From the NCBI RefSeq assembly GCF_026341275.1, contig NZ_JAIFZO010000001.1, positions 263,910-327,909 of the forward strand: DNA of 64,000 nucleotides. The letters run 5' to 3'. The translations under genes and the position numbers were made by a program. This document shows, piece by piece, positions 12,001 through 16,189 of the stretch (positions are counted from its first letter, which is position 1; every line of letters begins with the position of its first letter). Origin of the DNA: Streptomyces ortus (GTDB lineage Bacteria; Actinomycetota; Actinomycetes; Streptomycetales; Streptomycetaceae). The notes under the pieces are model-generated. The model was not told the DNA's origin, ran no database searches, and saw only the letters and a program-made list of their open reading frames with translations.

Positions 12001-13089
12001 GGCGAGCAGGACATCGCACAGACCTGGGACGAGGCACGCAAGGGGATCGACGGGATCCTCCGCGAGGCGGTCTGGGTGGACCCGGTCTCCCTGCCCCGCC
12101 CGGCCGACGGCACCGACCTCGCCGATCCCACCGACCTCACCGATTCCACCGACGGCACTGACGGAACCGACGGCACCGGCCGGTCGGGGGGCACCGAAGT
12201 TCCGGCCCGTATGCAGCAGGACCCGAGCACGGCGCCGGCGGCCCCACCGGCCACGCCCCTCTACGCCCCCTTCTCCTCGGGGAAGTTCGAGTTCACCAAC
12301 CTGAAGCACACGAACGAGAGATACCGCGACAAGGCGATCCGCATCATCGACCTGCTCCGCAAGCACGACACCATCAAGGAGTACGTCGGTGACCGTCGCG
12401 TCCGTATCACCCTGCACGTGCGGACGACGGAGACCCCGGCCGACGTGACGGACCGCGGTGACGCCGGTGTCGACATCAACCTGGCCAGCTACTACTTCGA
12501 GAAGTACGGCATCGGCCACATCATGGGCATGCTCGCCCACGAGATCGGTCTGCACCCGCTCGCCTCCCGGAACCGGGACATCCCCGACGAGGAGGAGATG
12601 TTCCAACGAGTCCCGCTGGCGGTACCGGGGCTGGGGGATCTGACGACGCCGCGCACCATGAGTACCGAGGGCGCGGGCCAGGCCGACCACATCATGGCCG
12701 CCTACCCCAGCAGCACCAGGCACCGGATCTACCGCGACATCGTCCTGCAAATGGCCCGGGTCCTGGCGGAGGACGCCCGCGTGGGCGAGGACGGGGCCCA
12801 GGCCCAGGACGTCACGGACCTGATCGACTGCTATCTGATGGACCTTGCCTCCATCGCGCTCACCAACGACTACCGGATGAACGCGGCGAAGGAGCCCAAC
12901 TACACGGCGAGGGTCTACAACGCCTACAAGGAGATGCTTCTGGCCCGGCTGACCGACGACGCCGCCGTCCGGGCCCTCCTGCCGTCGAACAAGACCATGT
13001 TCGGCGTGATGAACGACTTCCGGCGCATCGGCACGTACATCGCGATCGGCAACAGCGGCGACAGCATCCAGCAGGCCGACACGACCTGA
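1..13089 (+). CDS. Giant multi-module protein with repeated HExxH domains (5' partial)
   Basis: The frame is open from base 1, so the true start lies outside the window and only the last 4,362 residues are seen. Order: OTU-like fragments (residues about 137-190 and 255-420), an acidic/basic linker of KDSKGPE-type repeats (about 430-500), then 13 modules. Type A (about 269 aa, 8 copies) carries HEIGLHPLA followed about 45 residues later by QADH(I/V)MAA. Type B (about 175 aa, 5 copies) carries VHEL(T/S)HQLGLRDEYRD. All copies keep both His and the Glu of HExxH, so zinc binding is plausible throughout. Linkers are Pro/Ala/Thr-rich. I see almost no cysteine and no membrane segment. The size and repeats recall the giant polymorphic-toxin-like proteins of Streptomyces (often annotated lonely-Cys-domain proteins), but the assignment is an inference. 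The substrate, export route and target are unknown. The stop TGA at 13087 is followed by no obvious terminator. Confidence 0.85.
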   Translation: MLGDDLADRFTNAPGDPAVTAEAIGAARDRLAWSLGDDGNQDLLDALALDAADTFTQAELDLAGVVFTPTQQAEFDAFGRLPQTYWPTPDQRVALATIALSRPFASEPRQDTGTEPAAGEPAPPERRAGDHGGADLLPALAARVLGTPLTVVTGEGRDQLFLPHGVDPASVDPANDPVLFSSDGFFHAALPTGSPAPVATALPPNTTGSDPTTETSTDDTTRTAPEQPPAHRSHTIAPWLPAADSTGPRYRLDRDAVLTAPDGATYTQGTPTGRGNGFFGALSTAVLQASQQPGVIGPEVARLRRRAAMSPAQLMRLNGLPGDPTTHATLFTPPPLPAGRPGDPAPSRHERDGHLRRYLAQAPWGPGADRAVAEWAAAATGTTVTLIEENGTAHTYAGPSGDSGPHIRLRRRGGDFVPLTLHTAAPPQTTPQPKDSKAPETKGSKGPEPKDSKGPAVKDSPTPEVKDSKGPKLKDSKGPEAKDSQTPEVKGSQEVAPKDLTAPVDTASLDPLVQEAITHPLPPSPTGSDLPGVVEEEAYELHTLSGNDTGTDLPTDPAPEPAPEPTLRPFKLGNFEFTNLNQTDRYVDKAVRIIELLDEHSTIKTYVGNRPVRITLHLRTTETPADVRDLGDDGVQINLASYYFEKYDTGYIMGMLSHEIGLHPLATRNAEIAEQEEAYQGRPVLVPGLTDLKIPRTMNTDGAGQADHIMAAYPKTIRYATYRDIVIEMARVLAQRARVGVAGAKSQDVTDLFETYLMDLASIAVTNDYRINAVKEPNYTARVYNAYKDLLRAELAGNTALLALLPSNKTLFGVARSFTQLASSIATNNRGDSIQQPVAVAPEQTADNTGEARPRLPHGAAQTQTQTQPQTQPQTSDTPRPRGSRDTRPRFVVRSGFDARRFSYQGEPVTELTVRVALRGTDEQVNQVFAQLRAGVDEFLNDPAHRLFNGDRLHVTVEHVDLPEVPRAPGATDAPHLTVDLVGRDKAMDQITWWTDAAPVQFVHELTHQLGLRDEYRDADSPHRPHVLGSLLGDLDAAPEDSSLAPAGLRDRHLALLGALIGEVTPAPRQNDDQSDPADQSWAAARQSATPEPRQAIWVDPVSLPRPASGETAVTDVPARTPQDPNADADAVPTLRPFKLGNFEFTNLNQTDRYVDKAVRIVELLDEHGTIRSFVGGRPVRITLHVRTTETPADVRDLGAAGVEINLASYYFEKYDIGYIMGMLSHEIGLHPLASANSKIPEEEELYQGMPLMVPGLETLSTPRFMNTEGAGQADHVMAAFPHTIRHGIYRDIVLEMAEVLARHVRVGVAGAKPKDVTDLIDTYLMDLASIAVTNDYRARAMRDPAYTARVYNAYKAQFAERLAQDSPVRALLPADKGRFGVLADFAALATSVGTNNRGDSIQRPAPPEPTASGNSGEARPRLPQSDTDGTPTTSVESTPTLTPFKSGNFEFTNLKHTNEVYRDKAVRIIELLRKHDTIRAYVGGRPVRITLHVRTTETPADVTDRGDAGVDINLASYYFEKYDIGYIMGMLAHEIGLHPLASRDTNIPDEEEMFAGVPLTVPGLADLKTPRTMSTEGAGQADHIMAAFPSSTRHRIYRDIVLGMADDLAEEVRTGEEGAKPKDVTDLVDTYLMDLATIALTNDKRKDAAWEPRYTAKVYNAYKEQFAAQLAPDSPVRALLPADKSWYNVTSNFLGLGSSVAFNNQGDSIQTATPMPSSSTETGEARPRLTGSGPDAAPQTRSTDVPRVGRGRDKRPRFVVRSGFDARRFTYDGDPVTDLTVRIAMRGGTDGLNAQVFSQLGAGVSEFLNSPGHRLPNGDVLHVTVELVDPSQSPHLTVDLTGRDRAMDQVSWWADADPVQLVHELSHQLGLRDEYRDADAPQRPHIAGSLLGDLNAAPEDSSLAAGGLRGRHLALLGALIGDLSPQPERPSEPGEQEDTEKTWDEVRESAEKVRREAVWVDPVSLPSTTNGAEDAASTGVPAHMLQNQNQNQTPNAAPGTDAAPAPGPFVMENFEFTNLKSSNERYRAKATRVIELLRDHPTISAYVADRPVRITLHVRTNEPPADVRDLGDDGVQINLASYYFEKYDIGYVMGMLAHEIGLHPLASRDTNIPDEEEMFAGVPLAVPGLSHLTPPRTMNTVGAGQADHIMAAYTSSTRHGIYRDIVLKMAEMLAEFAQAQLPGAKLQDATDVIDSYLMDLASIAITSDHRLRAAKEPGNTARVYNEYKTLFAARMAPNSPARALLPPDKGMFGVVRDFATLTASVVTNNRGDSIQPPAPVPAPASATESASTPAPPTADEARPRLPQAEACAQQPELSAERSAERSAEGRAEQAPPAKEPMRGTRDTRPRFVVRSGFDARRFSYQGEPVTDLTVRIAMRGAAEQTPRVFGQLSAGVAEFLNSPGYRLPNGDLLNVTVELVDPSKSPHLTVDLVGRDRAMDQVSWWADADPVQLVHELSHQLGLRDEYRDADAPHRPHIAGSLLGDLNAAPEDSSLAAGGLRGRHLALLGALIGDVSPQPERPSEPGAQEDTEKTWDEVRESAEKVRREAVWVDPVSLPRPSTGETAVTDVPARTPQDPNADADAVPTLRPFKLGNFEFTNLNQTDRYVDKAVRIVELLDEHGTIRSFVGGRPVRITLHVRTTETPADVRDLGAAGVEINLASYYFEKYDIGYIMGMLSHEIGLHPLASANSKIPEEEELYQGMPLMVPGLETLTTPRFMNTEGAGQADHVMAAFPHTIRHGIYRDIVLEMAEVLARHVRVGVAGAKSKDVTDLIDTYLMDLASIAVTNDHRARAMRDPAYTARVYNAYKAQFAERLAQDSPVRALLPWDKGRFGVLADFAALATSVGTNNRGDSIQRPAPPEPTASGNTGEARPRLPQSDTDGTPTAAAPASTSATAAEPTSTLTPFKSGNFEFTNLKHTNEVYRDKAVRIIELLRKHDTIRAYVGGRPVRITLHLRTTETPADVTDRGEAGVDINLASYYFEKYDIGYVMGMLAHEIGLHPLASRDTNIPDEEEMFAGVPLTVPGLADLKTPRTMSTEGAGQADHIMAAFPSSTRHRIYRDIVLGMADDLAEEVRTGEEGAKPKDVTDLVDTYLMDLATIALTNDKRKDAAWEPRYTAKVYNAYKEQFAAQLAPDSPVRALLPADKSWYNVTSNFLGLGSSVAFNNQGDSIQTATPMPGSSDADETRPRLAPGGTEPKSQNGPQNGSSDSTPSRGPRASRPRDKRPRFVVRSDFDARRFTYDGDPVTDLTVRIAMRGGKDGQNAHAHAFAQLRDGVHEFLNNPGHRLPNGDLLHVTVELVDPSQSPHLTVDLVGRDRAMDQVTWWADATPLQVVHELTHQLGLRDEYRDADAPHRPHIAGSLLGDLNAAPEDSSLAAGGLRGRHLALLGALIGDVSPQPKRPSEPGAQEDTEKTWDEVRESAEKVRREAVWVDPVSLPRPSTGETAVTDVPARMQQDPDMQQDPDGPPATTATAAAPATAEPTLTPFRSGKFEFTNLKHTEEKYRDKAVRVIELLRDHPTIRDYVGDRPVRITLHVRTTETPADVRDLGDAGVQINLASYYFEKYDIGYIMGMLAHEIGLHPLASRNRDIPDEEAMFRGIPLPVPGLGDLRTPRTMNTDSAGQADHIMAAFPSSTRHGIYRDIVLKMADMLAEAAQAGVEGAKAKDVTDLIDTYLMDLASIAITSDYRMNAAKEPGNTAKVYNAYKELFAARMAPDSPARGLLPADKGMFGVVRDFTTLAASLATNNRGDSIQRPLPTGEARPRLPQAAVGAQRIQDSIEQALAGTPATPATPATPAIPATPQSTEGALVGPPRLAGPRDSRPRFVVRSGFDVRRLPYQGEQVTDLTVRVLMRGTDSQVAHAFEQLSAGVHEFLNGPEYRLPNGDLLHVTVEPVAASESPHLTVDLVGRDRAMDQVTWWADADPIQLVHELTHQLGLRDEYRDADSPHRPHIAGSLLGDLNAAPEDSSLAAGGLRERHLALLSALIGDVSPQPERPRPGEQDIAQTWDEARKGIDGILREAVWVDPVSLPRPADGTDLADPTDLTDSTDGTDGTDGTGRSGGTEVPARMQQDPSTAPAAPPATPLYAPFSSGKFEFTNLKHTNERYRDKAIRIIDLLRKHDTIKEYVGDRRVRITLHVRTTETPADVTDRGDAGVDINLASYYFEKYGIGHIMGMLAHEIGLHPLASRNRDIPDEEEMFQRVPLAVPGLGDLTTPRTMSTEGAGQADHIMAAYPSSTRHRIYRDIVLQMARVLAEDARVGEDGAQAQDVTDLIDCYLMDLASIALTNDYRMNAAKEPNYTARVYNAYKEMLLARLTDDAAVRALLPSNKTMFGVMNDFRRIGTYIAIGNSGDSIQQADTT
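814..1260 (+). other. Degenerate OTU-like domain inside the giant protein
   Basis: Residues 272-420 contain GRGNGFFGALSTAVLQ near the start and GPHIRLRRRGGDFVPL at the end. OTU-type cysteine proteases have the pattern G-D-G-N-C-hydrophobic-aromatic-x-A-L early and a His-aromatic pair late. Here the position of the nucleophile Cys is Gly/Phe and the late His is replaced by Asp, so catalysis would be lost. A second, partial echo of the C-terminal half lies at residues 137-190 (VLFSSDGFFHAAL). The match is by pattern only; a coincidental alpha/beta domain is possible. Confidence 0.4.
1300..1500 (+). repeat. KDSKGPE-type short tandem repeat linker
   Basis: About ten imperfect copies of a 6-8 residue unit (K-D/G-S-K/Q/P-G/T-P-E/A/K) encoded by AAGGACTCGAAGGGCCC-like DNA. 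Low complexity, rich in Lys, Asp, Ser and Pro, probably disordered. It separates the N-terminal OTU-like segments from the metallopeptidase-like array. Confidence 0.8.
1699..2505 (+). repeat. Module A1 (HEIGLH metallopeptidase-like)
   Basis: 269-residue unit running from LRPFKLGNFEF to GDSIQ with MLSHEIGLHPLATRN in the centre and GQADHIMAAY after it. It is the most divergent A copy around the active-site flank (TRNAEIAEQEE instead of SRDTNIPDEEE) and shares the end LLPSNKTLFGV with A8 only. Confidence 0.85.
2662..3198 (+). repeat. Module B1 (HELTHQLGLRDEY metallopeptidase-like)
   Basis: About 179 residues from RPRFVVRSGFDARRF to the end of GALIGEV. Contains FVHELTHQLGLRDEYRD, matching HExxHxxGxxD. 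The metal site sits after the TVDLVGRDKAMDQ strand. A 12-residue insertion (PEVPRAPGATDA) before PHLTVDL is found only in this B copy. Confidence 0.85.
3403..4209 (+). repeat. Module A2
   Basis: A-type unit with MLSHEIGLHPLASAN and PEEEELYQGMPLMVPG. It is nearly identical in DNA to A5, displaced by 4,362 bases. The first ~390 bases use TTT, TTG, AAT, AGT and a CTA codon, unusual for this genome. No B module follows it; A3 comes directly after a short linker. Confidence 0.85.
4324..5133 (+). repeat. Module A3
   Basis: A-type unit with MLAHEIGLHPLASRD and a distinctive C-terminal half (TNDKRKDAAWEPRYTAK, LLPADKSWYNVTSNF, ending NNQGDSIQ). Almost identical to A6, including synonymous codons in the C-terminal half. 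Confidence 0.85.
5266..5778 (+). repeat. Module B2
   Basis: B-type unit with DARRFTYDGDPVTDL and VHELSHQLGLRDEYRD; Ser replaces Thr within HExxH. Pairs by sequence with B4 (shared FTYDGDP and AMRGG). Confidence 0.85.
6019..6828 (+). repeat. Module A4
   Basis: A-type unit beginning PGPFVMENFEF, with HEIGLHPLASRD intact. The closest relative is A7 (shared LLRDHPTI, SIAITSD and PDKGMFGVVRDF). Confidence 0.85.
7045..7554 (+). repeat. Module B3
   Basis: B-type unit with FSYQGEPVTDL and VHELSHQLGLRDEYRD. Its second half is nearly identical in DNA to B2, its first lines to B1, which suggests gene conversion between copies. Confidence 0.85.
7765..8571 (+). repeat. Module A5
   Basis: Near-identical copy of A2, including the unusual low-GC codons and the preceding linker DPNADADAVPT. 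Differences are a few substitutions, for example LETLTT for LETLST and PWDKG for PADKG. Confidence 0.85.
8713..9522 (+). repeat. Module A6
   Basis: Near-identical copy of A3. The linker before it is 27 bases longer than the one before A3 (offset 4,389 against 4,362), so linkers change faster than modules. Confidence 0.85.
9679..10197 (+). repeat. Module B4
   Basis: B-type unit with RSDFDARRFTYDGDP and VVHELTHQLGLRDEYRD. Counterpart of B2 in the second AABAB block. Confidence 0.85.
10456..11265 (+). repeat. Module A7
   Basis: A-type unit with MLAHEIGLHPLASRN and DIPDEEAMFRG. Counterpart of A4. Followed by a linker holding a PAT-repeat microsatellite (about 11361-11410). Confidence 0.85.
11470..11979 (+). 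repeat. Module B5
   Basis: B-type unit with FDVRRLPYQGEQVTDL and VHELTHQLGLRDEYRD. Counterpart of B3. The linker after it carries a DPTDLTDSTDGTDGTDGTG run (about 12110-12180). Confidence 0.85.
12262..13071 (+). repeat. Module A8, C-terminal module
   Basis: Last A unit; the protein ends six residues after its GDSIQ. HEIGLHPLASRN is intact but the preceding motif is YFEKYGIGHIMGML instead of YFEKYDIGYIMGML. The first half resembles A3/A6, the last part resembles A1 (EPNYTARVYNAYKE, LLPSNKTMFGV), so it looks chimeric. Confidence 0.85.
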
Positions 13090-13242
13090 GCGCGTCGCCT
13101 GCCGCCATTGGCTCCGCCGGGGCCGGGGCCGGGTCCCAGGCCGAGGCTGCGACGGATGCCAGGACCGATGCCGATGCCGATGCCGGGACCGGTATCGGTG
13201 TCGATGTCGATGTCGGTGCCGACGTCGCCGTGGGGCGTCCGG

Positions 13243-14052
13243 TCAGTTCCGTGTGCGGTCCGCGGTGTGGGACTCCGCGAAGTCCCAGACCACCGGCAGC
13301 AGTTGCTCCGGCGTCTCGGCCTGGGGCAGGTGGCCCGTGCCCTCCAGCAGACGGAAGTCCGCGCCGGGGACGGCCCGCGCGTACGCGCGTCCGTAGTCGG
13401 AGTCCACCACCTGGTCGCTCGCGCCCCAGACGACCAGGGTCGGACGGTCGATCTTGGCCAGCCGGTCGGTGAGCGTGGGGTCGGCCATGTCGTGCGGGCC
13501 CGAGTAGACCCGCAACGCGGCACGGTTGGCCTCCATGACCGCGCGCTGCTCCGCGGAGAGCGCGTTCGGGTCGAAGCGGGACTTCGAGGGGTCGTGGAAC
13601 GAGAGGCGTGCCAACTCCGGGGGCGTGAGCGAGAAGGTGTCGGCTATCGGGTGACCCGGGACGCGGACGCCGACCGCGTTGACGAGGGTGACACAGCTGA
13701 TCCGCTCGCTGCCCAGAGCCGCCAGTTCGGCGGCGATCCAGCCGCCGATGGAGTTGCCCACCACGGCCACGTCCCGCAGGTCGAGCTCCTCCAGCAGGTC
13801 GGCGTAGACCTGCGCCAGGGTCGGCACATCGGTCAGCCACTCGGGGCGGACCGTGCCGCCGAAGCCCGGGTGAAGAGGGGTGAGGACCCTGGCGGGCCGC
13901 TGCCCGGCCAGGAAGCCGGCGAACGGGGTGACGGTCTGCGGACCGCCGCCTCCGTGCAACAGCAGGAAGGTGCGCCCCTCCTGACCCTGCACGTCGACGG
14001 TGACATCGACCGTGCCCCGGTCGAGCTGGAGTGGGTGGGTGGTGCCGGCCAT
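13243..14052 (-). CDS. Alpha/beta hydrolase
   Basis: 269-residue alpha/beta-fold hydrolase. The oxyanion-hole region is LLLHGGGGP (about residues 23-31), the nucleophile elbow is GNSIGG (Ser near residue 97), and late Asp and His (GTGHLPQ region) complete the triad. This is the usual make-up of esterase/haloperoxidase-like or C-C hydrolases; the substrate cannot be told. The ATG at 14052 was chosen because GAGGAG lies 7-8 bases upstream and the fold begins immediately after; longer in-frame starts run into the divergent regulator's control region. Divergent to a TetR gene, with two operator-like palindromes between them, so it is probably repressed by that TetR protein. Confidence 0.85.
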   Translation of the reverse strand: MAGTTHPLQLDRGTVDVTVDVQGQEGRTFLLLHGGGGPQTVTPFAGFLAGQRPARVLTPLHPGFGGTVRPEWLTDVPTLAQVYADLLEELDLRDVAVVGNSIGGWIAAELAALGSERISCVTLVNAVGVRVPGHPIADTFSLTPPELARLSFHDPSKSRFDPNALSAEQRAVMEANRAALRVYSGPHDMADPTLTDRLAKIDRPTLVVWGASDQVVDSDYGRAYARAVPGADFRLLEGTGHLPQAETPEQLLPVVWDFAESHTADRTRN

Positions 14053-14072
14053 AGGGAGCTCCTCAAGTGCGC

Positions 14073-14151
14073 GCTCTCGTCGTGAGAGCTGACCCTCAGG
14101 AGAGTACGGAGGTCGAGTGTCGTTATGCAAGTGCGCTCTCATGTCGAGAAC
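14073..14151. promoter_or_regulatory. Paired operator-like inverted repeats between hydrolase and TetR gene
   Basis: Two sites with the same geometry: GCTCTC-GTCGT-GAGAGC at 14073-14089 (perfect arms) and GCTCTC-ATGTC-GAGAAC at 14135-14151 (5 of 6 bases). Both are preceded by AAGTGCG. Centres are 62 bases apart, one near each divergent start. A repeated palindrome next to a TetR gene is the usual sign of autoregulation plus control of the neighbour. Confidence 0.6.
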
Positions 14152-14198
14152 TCGCTGATATCGTGTACGTGGCTGTCGACGAGAGAGGGGGCGCGGGA

Positions 14199-14804
14199 AT
14201 GGCGACCCAGGCCGGTGCGGGCCGCACCAACCAGAAGCTGCGCACGCGGACGGCGATCCTGGCAGCCGCACGGGAGTTGATCGAAGCGGGCTCCGAGGTG
14301 ACCATGCCGGCGATCGCCCGCGCCGCGCTCGTCTCCGAGGCCACCGCCTACCGGTACTTCCCCGACCTGCCGTCGCTGATCAGTGAGGCGCTGGCCGGTG
14401 CCTGGTCGCCGCCCGCGGAGGCGCTCGCCCCGGTGGCCGGCTCCGCGGATCCCGTCGAGCGCATCGCGTTCGCCTGCGACTATCTGCTCCGCGGCATCCT
14501 CGCGCGGCAGGGTTCGGTGCGGGCGATGATCGCGGCCACCATCACCCGTCCCGAGACGGTGGCGGCCCGCCCCGGCATCCGCTTCGGGCTCATCGACGAA
14601 GCGCTCCGTCCGGTGGAGGACACGCTCGGTGCGGCCGACCCGGACGCGTTCGCCCAGCTCAAGCGCGGCCTGGCGGTCGTGGTGAGCGCCGAGGCCCTCT
14701 TCGTCCTCACGGACCTGTGCGGACTCGAAGCCGACGAGGCCGTCGCCAGCGCCGTGCGGACCGCGGTCGCACTCACCCGAGCGGCCACCCACCCGGCGGC
14801 ATGA
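14199..14804 (+). CDS. TetR/AcrR family transcriptional regulator
   Basis: 201 residues. The N-terminal HTH follows the TetR pattern: RTRTAILAAARELIEAG, then TMPAIARAALVSEATAYRYFPDL, where the recognition helix ends in the usual A-T-x-Y-R-Y-F. The C-terminal ligand domain is unassigned. The ATG at 14199 is preferred over a start at 14067 because it lies just before the HTH and is preceded by a purine-rich GAGAGAGGGGG; the upstream stretch would overlap the operators. Probably represses itself and the divergent alpha/beta hydrolase. Confidence 0.85.
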   Translation: MATQAGAGRTNQKLRTRTAILAAARELIEAGSEVTMPAIARAALVSEATAYRYFPDLPSLISEALAGAWSPPAEALAPVAGSADPVERIAFACDYLLRGILARQGSVRAMIAATITRPETVAARPGIRFGLIDEALRPVEDTLGAADPDAFAQLKRGLAVVVSAEALFVLTDLCGLEADEAVASAVRTAVALTRAATHPAA

Positions 14805-14805
14805 C

Positions 14806-14973
14806 GCCCAAGCCGTTCACGTCCAGGGCCACTTGGCGCACCAGCAGGCAGGTGCACTCGATTGCCGTGGCGAGGTCGGCGATCCGGTGGCGCAGGGCCT
14901 GCAACGAACCCACGGGACGGCCGAACTGCTCCCGCGCGCATACGTATCCGACGGCGTCGTCGAACGGCGGAGT
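14806..14973 (-). pseudogene. Relic of an acyl-CoA dehydrogenase
   Basis: On the minus strand, directly after and in frame with the LuxR stop codon, the translation gives DDAVGYVCAREQFGRPVGS and then LQALRHRIADLATAIECT. This is the hallmark of the C-terminal helical domain of acyl-CoA dehydrogenases (RxQFGRPxGxFQAxxHxLAD). No start, no upstream domain and no remaining C-terminus are present; about 55 residues survive out of roughly 380. The neighbouring TetR gene may have been associated with it originally. Recognised by motif only. Confidence 0.55.
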
Positions 14974-15768
14974 TCAGATCAGTCCGGCGCGTATCGCGTA
15001 TGACACGGCGTGCGCGCGGTTGCGGGTCCGGGTGCGCTTCATCGCGCCGTACAGGATGTAGCGCACCGTGCGTTCGGAGTAGGAGAGTTCGACCGCGATC
15101 TCGTCGCACTGCTTTCCCTCCGCGATCAGACGCAGCACGTCCACCTCGCGCGAACTCAGCTCGGGTACGGTCCGGGCGCGGGTGGTGGCGGTGGCGGTGG
15201 CGCCAGCGGTGGCCGTGGCGGTGGTGGCGCCGGAGGGGAGGTGCCCGCCCGTGTGCTCGGTGTGAGACACCCCCAGTGCGGACGCGGATGTGGATGTGGA
15301 CGCGGACGTGGACGCGGGTCCGTGCGGGGGAGTGGGAGCGCTCCCGTCACTGCCCGCCACCGCTCGCACGCTCCGGGCGAAGACGGCCGGGCTGCAGAAG
15401 TCCCACCACACGACGCCGCGTACGCCCCGCTTCCGTGCCGCCGTCAGATCCGCCCGCCACTGCTTGCCCACGACCACGAGGAAGCGTGCGTCGGGTCCGT
15501 CGCTCAGGCGGGGTAGCAGGTCCAGCACCGAGGCGTCAGCCACCTCCATGGCGACCACGATCGCGTCCGCCTCGCCGATCCTGTCCCCGGGCAGCTCGTG
15601 CAGACACGGGTCCAGGGCGGCGAAGCCGGCCAGTCCGGCACGGACCAAGGGCTCAGGCGCGTGGATCGCCACGCGCACGGTCTCGGTGCGTCCCTGCCGG
15701 ACCTGCTGGGCCTTCTGGGCCTGTTGGGCCTGCTGGACCTGCTCGCTCTGCTGGACCTGCTGGGGCAT
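14974..15768 (-). CDS. LuxR-type regulator with atypical receiver-like domain
   Basis: 264 residues. Begins with a Gln-rich stretch (PQQVQQSEQVQQAQQAQ), then a receiver-like fold (VRVAIHAPEPLVRAGLAGF ... ADAIVVAMEVAD) that lacks the acidic pair and the phospho-acceptor Asp, then a low-complexity Ser/Thr/Ala linker, then a C-terminal LuxR HTH: ELSSREVDVLRLIAEGK, IAVELSYSERTVRYILY. The ATG at 15768 is chosen because GGGAGG lies 3-4 bases upstream; an ATG at 15801 has no ribosome site. No sensor kinase is adjacent, so it is an orphan, probably phosphorylation-independent. Target unknown. Confidence 0.8.
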   Translation of the reverse strand: MPQQVQQSEQVQQAQQAQKAQQVRQGRTETVRVAIHAPEPLVRAGLAGFAALDPCLHELPGDRIGEADAIVVAMEVADASVLDLLPRLSDGPDARFLVVVGKQWRADLTAARKRGVRGVVWWDFCSPAVFARSVRAVAGSDGSAPTPPHGPASTSASTSTSASALGVSHTEHTGGHLPSGATTATATAGATATATTRARTVPELSSREVDVLRLIAEGKQCDEIAVELSYSERTVRYILYGAMKRTRTRNRAHAVSYAIRAGLI

Positions 15769-16189
15769 GGGCCCTCCCGCCTCGGGTCTGTGGTCGCCCA
15801 TGAGGAATGTGGCCGTCCAGATGGTTCCGGGGGCCGATGCTGCCATCCGCGGGCCCCGGACAGCCGTGGGCGGGGCCCGCCGTCGCACAACCGAGGGAAA
15901 CCTGGCGCGAGCACCCGGCCGCCCCGCAGCGGGCCCGGCGCAAGGCGGCTCGGCGGGAGACGCGCGAGAACTTCGAAGAACTTCCTGTACGGAACGGCAA
16001 GGTTCGCAAGGACGGCTTCACCAGGGGTGCCAACCGCACGACGATGGGTGCGAGCGGGTTCCGACGCACTCCGGTTGCCGGAGCGCGTGTGCGGGATGCC
16101 GTGCGGCCCGTGACCACTCCTGGCCGCTCGCGGCGACTCCCGGCACCGCCCCGCGAACCTCTGGCACTTCTAGCAACAAAGGTAGTCCC
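15769..16189. other. Intergenic region between divergent LuxR and membrane-protein genes
   Basis: 421 bases without a convincing gene. A 10-bp-spaced direct repeat GAACTTC (15968 and 15978) forms part of GAACTTCGAAGAACTTC and may be a regulator site. No promoter is clear enough to call. Confidence 0.4.

Noticed and set aside
3754..12750. Very long open frames on the minus strand opposite the giant gene
   Set aside because: They are mirror effects of repeated GC-rich codons; the protein text is Arg/His/Val-rich with no motif, and the plus frame has conserved zinc motifs.
13155..13225. GATGCC/GATGTC short repeats after the giant gene
   Set aside because: Simple low-complexity DNA; no spacers or conserved repeat length, so neither CRISPR nor a recognised element.
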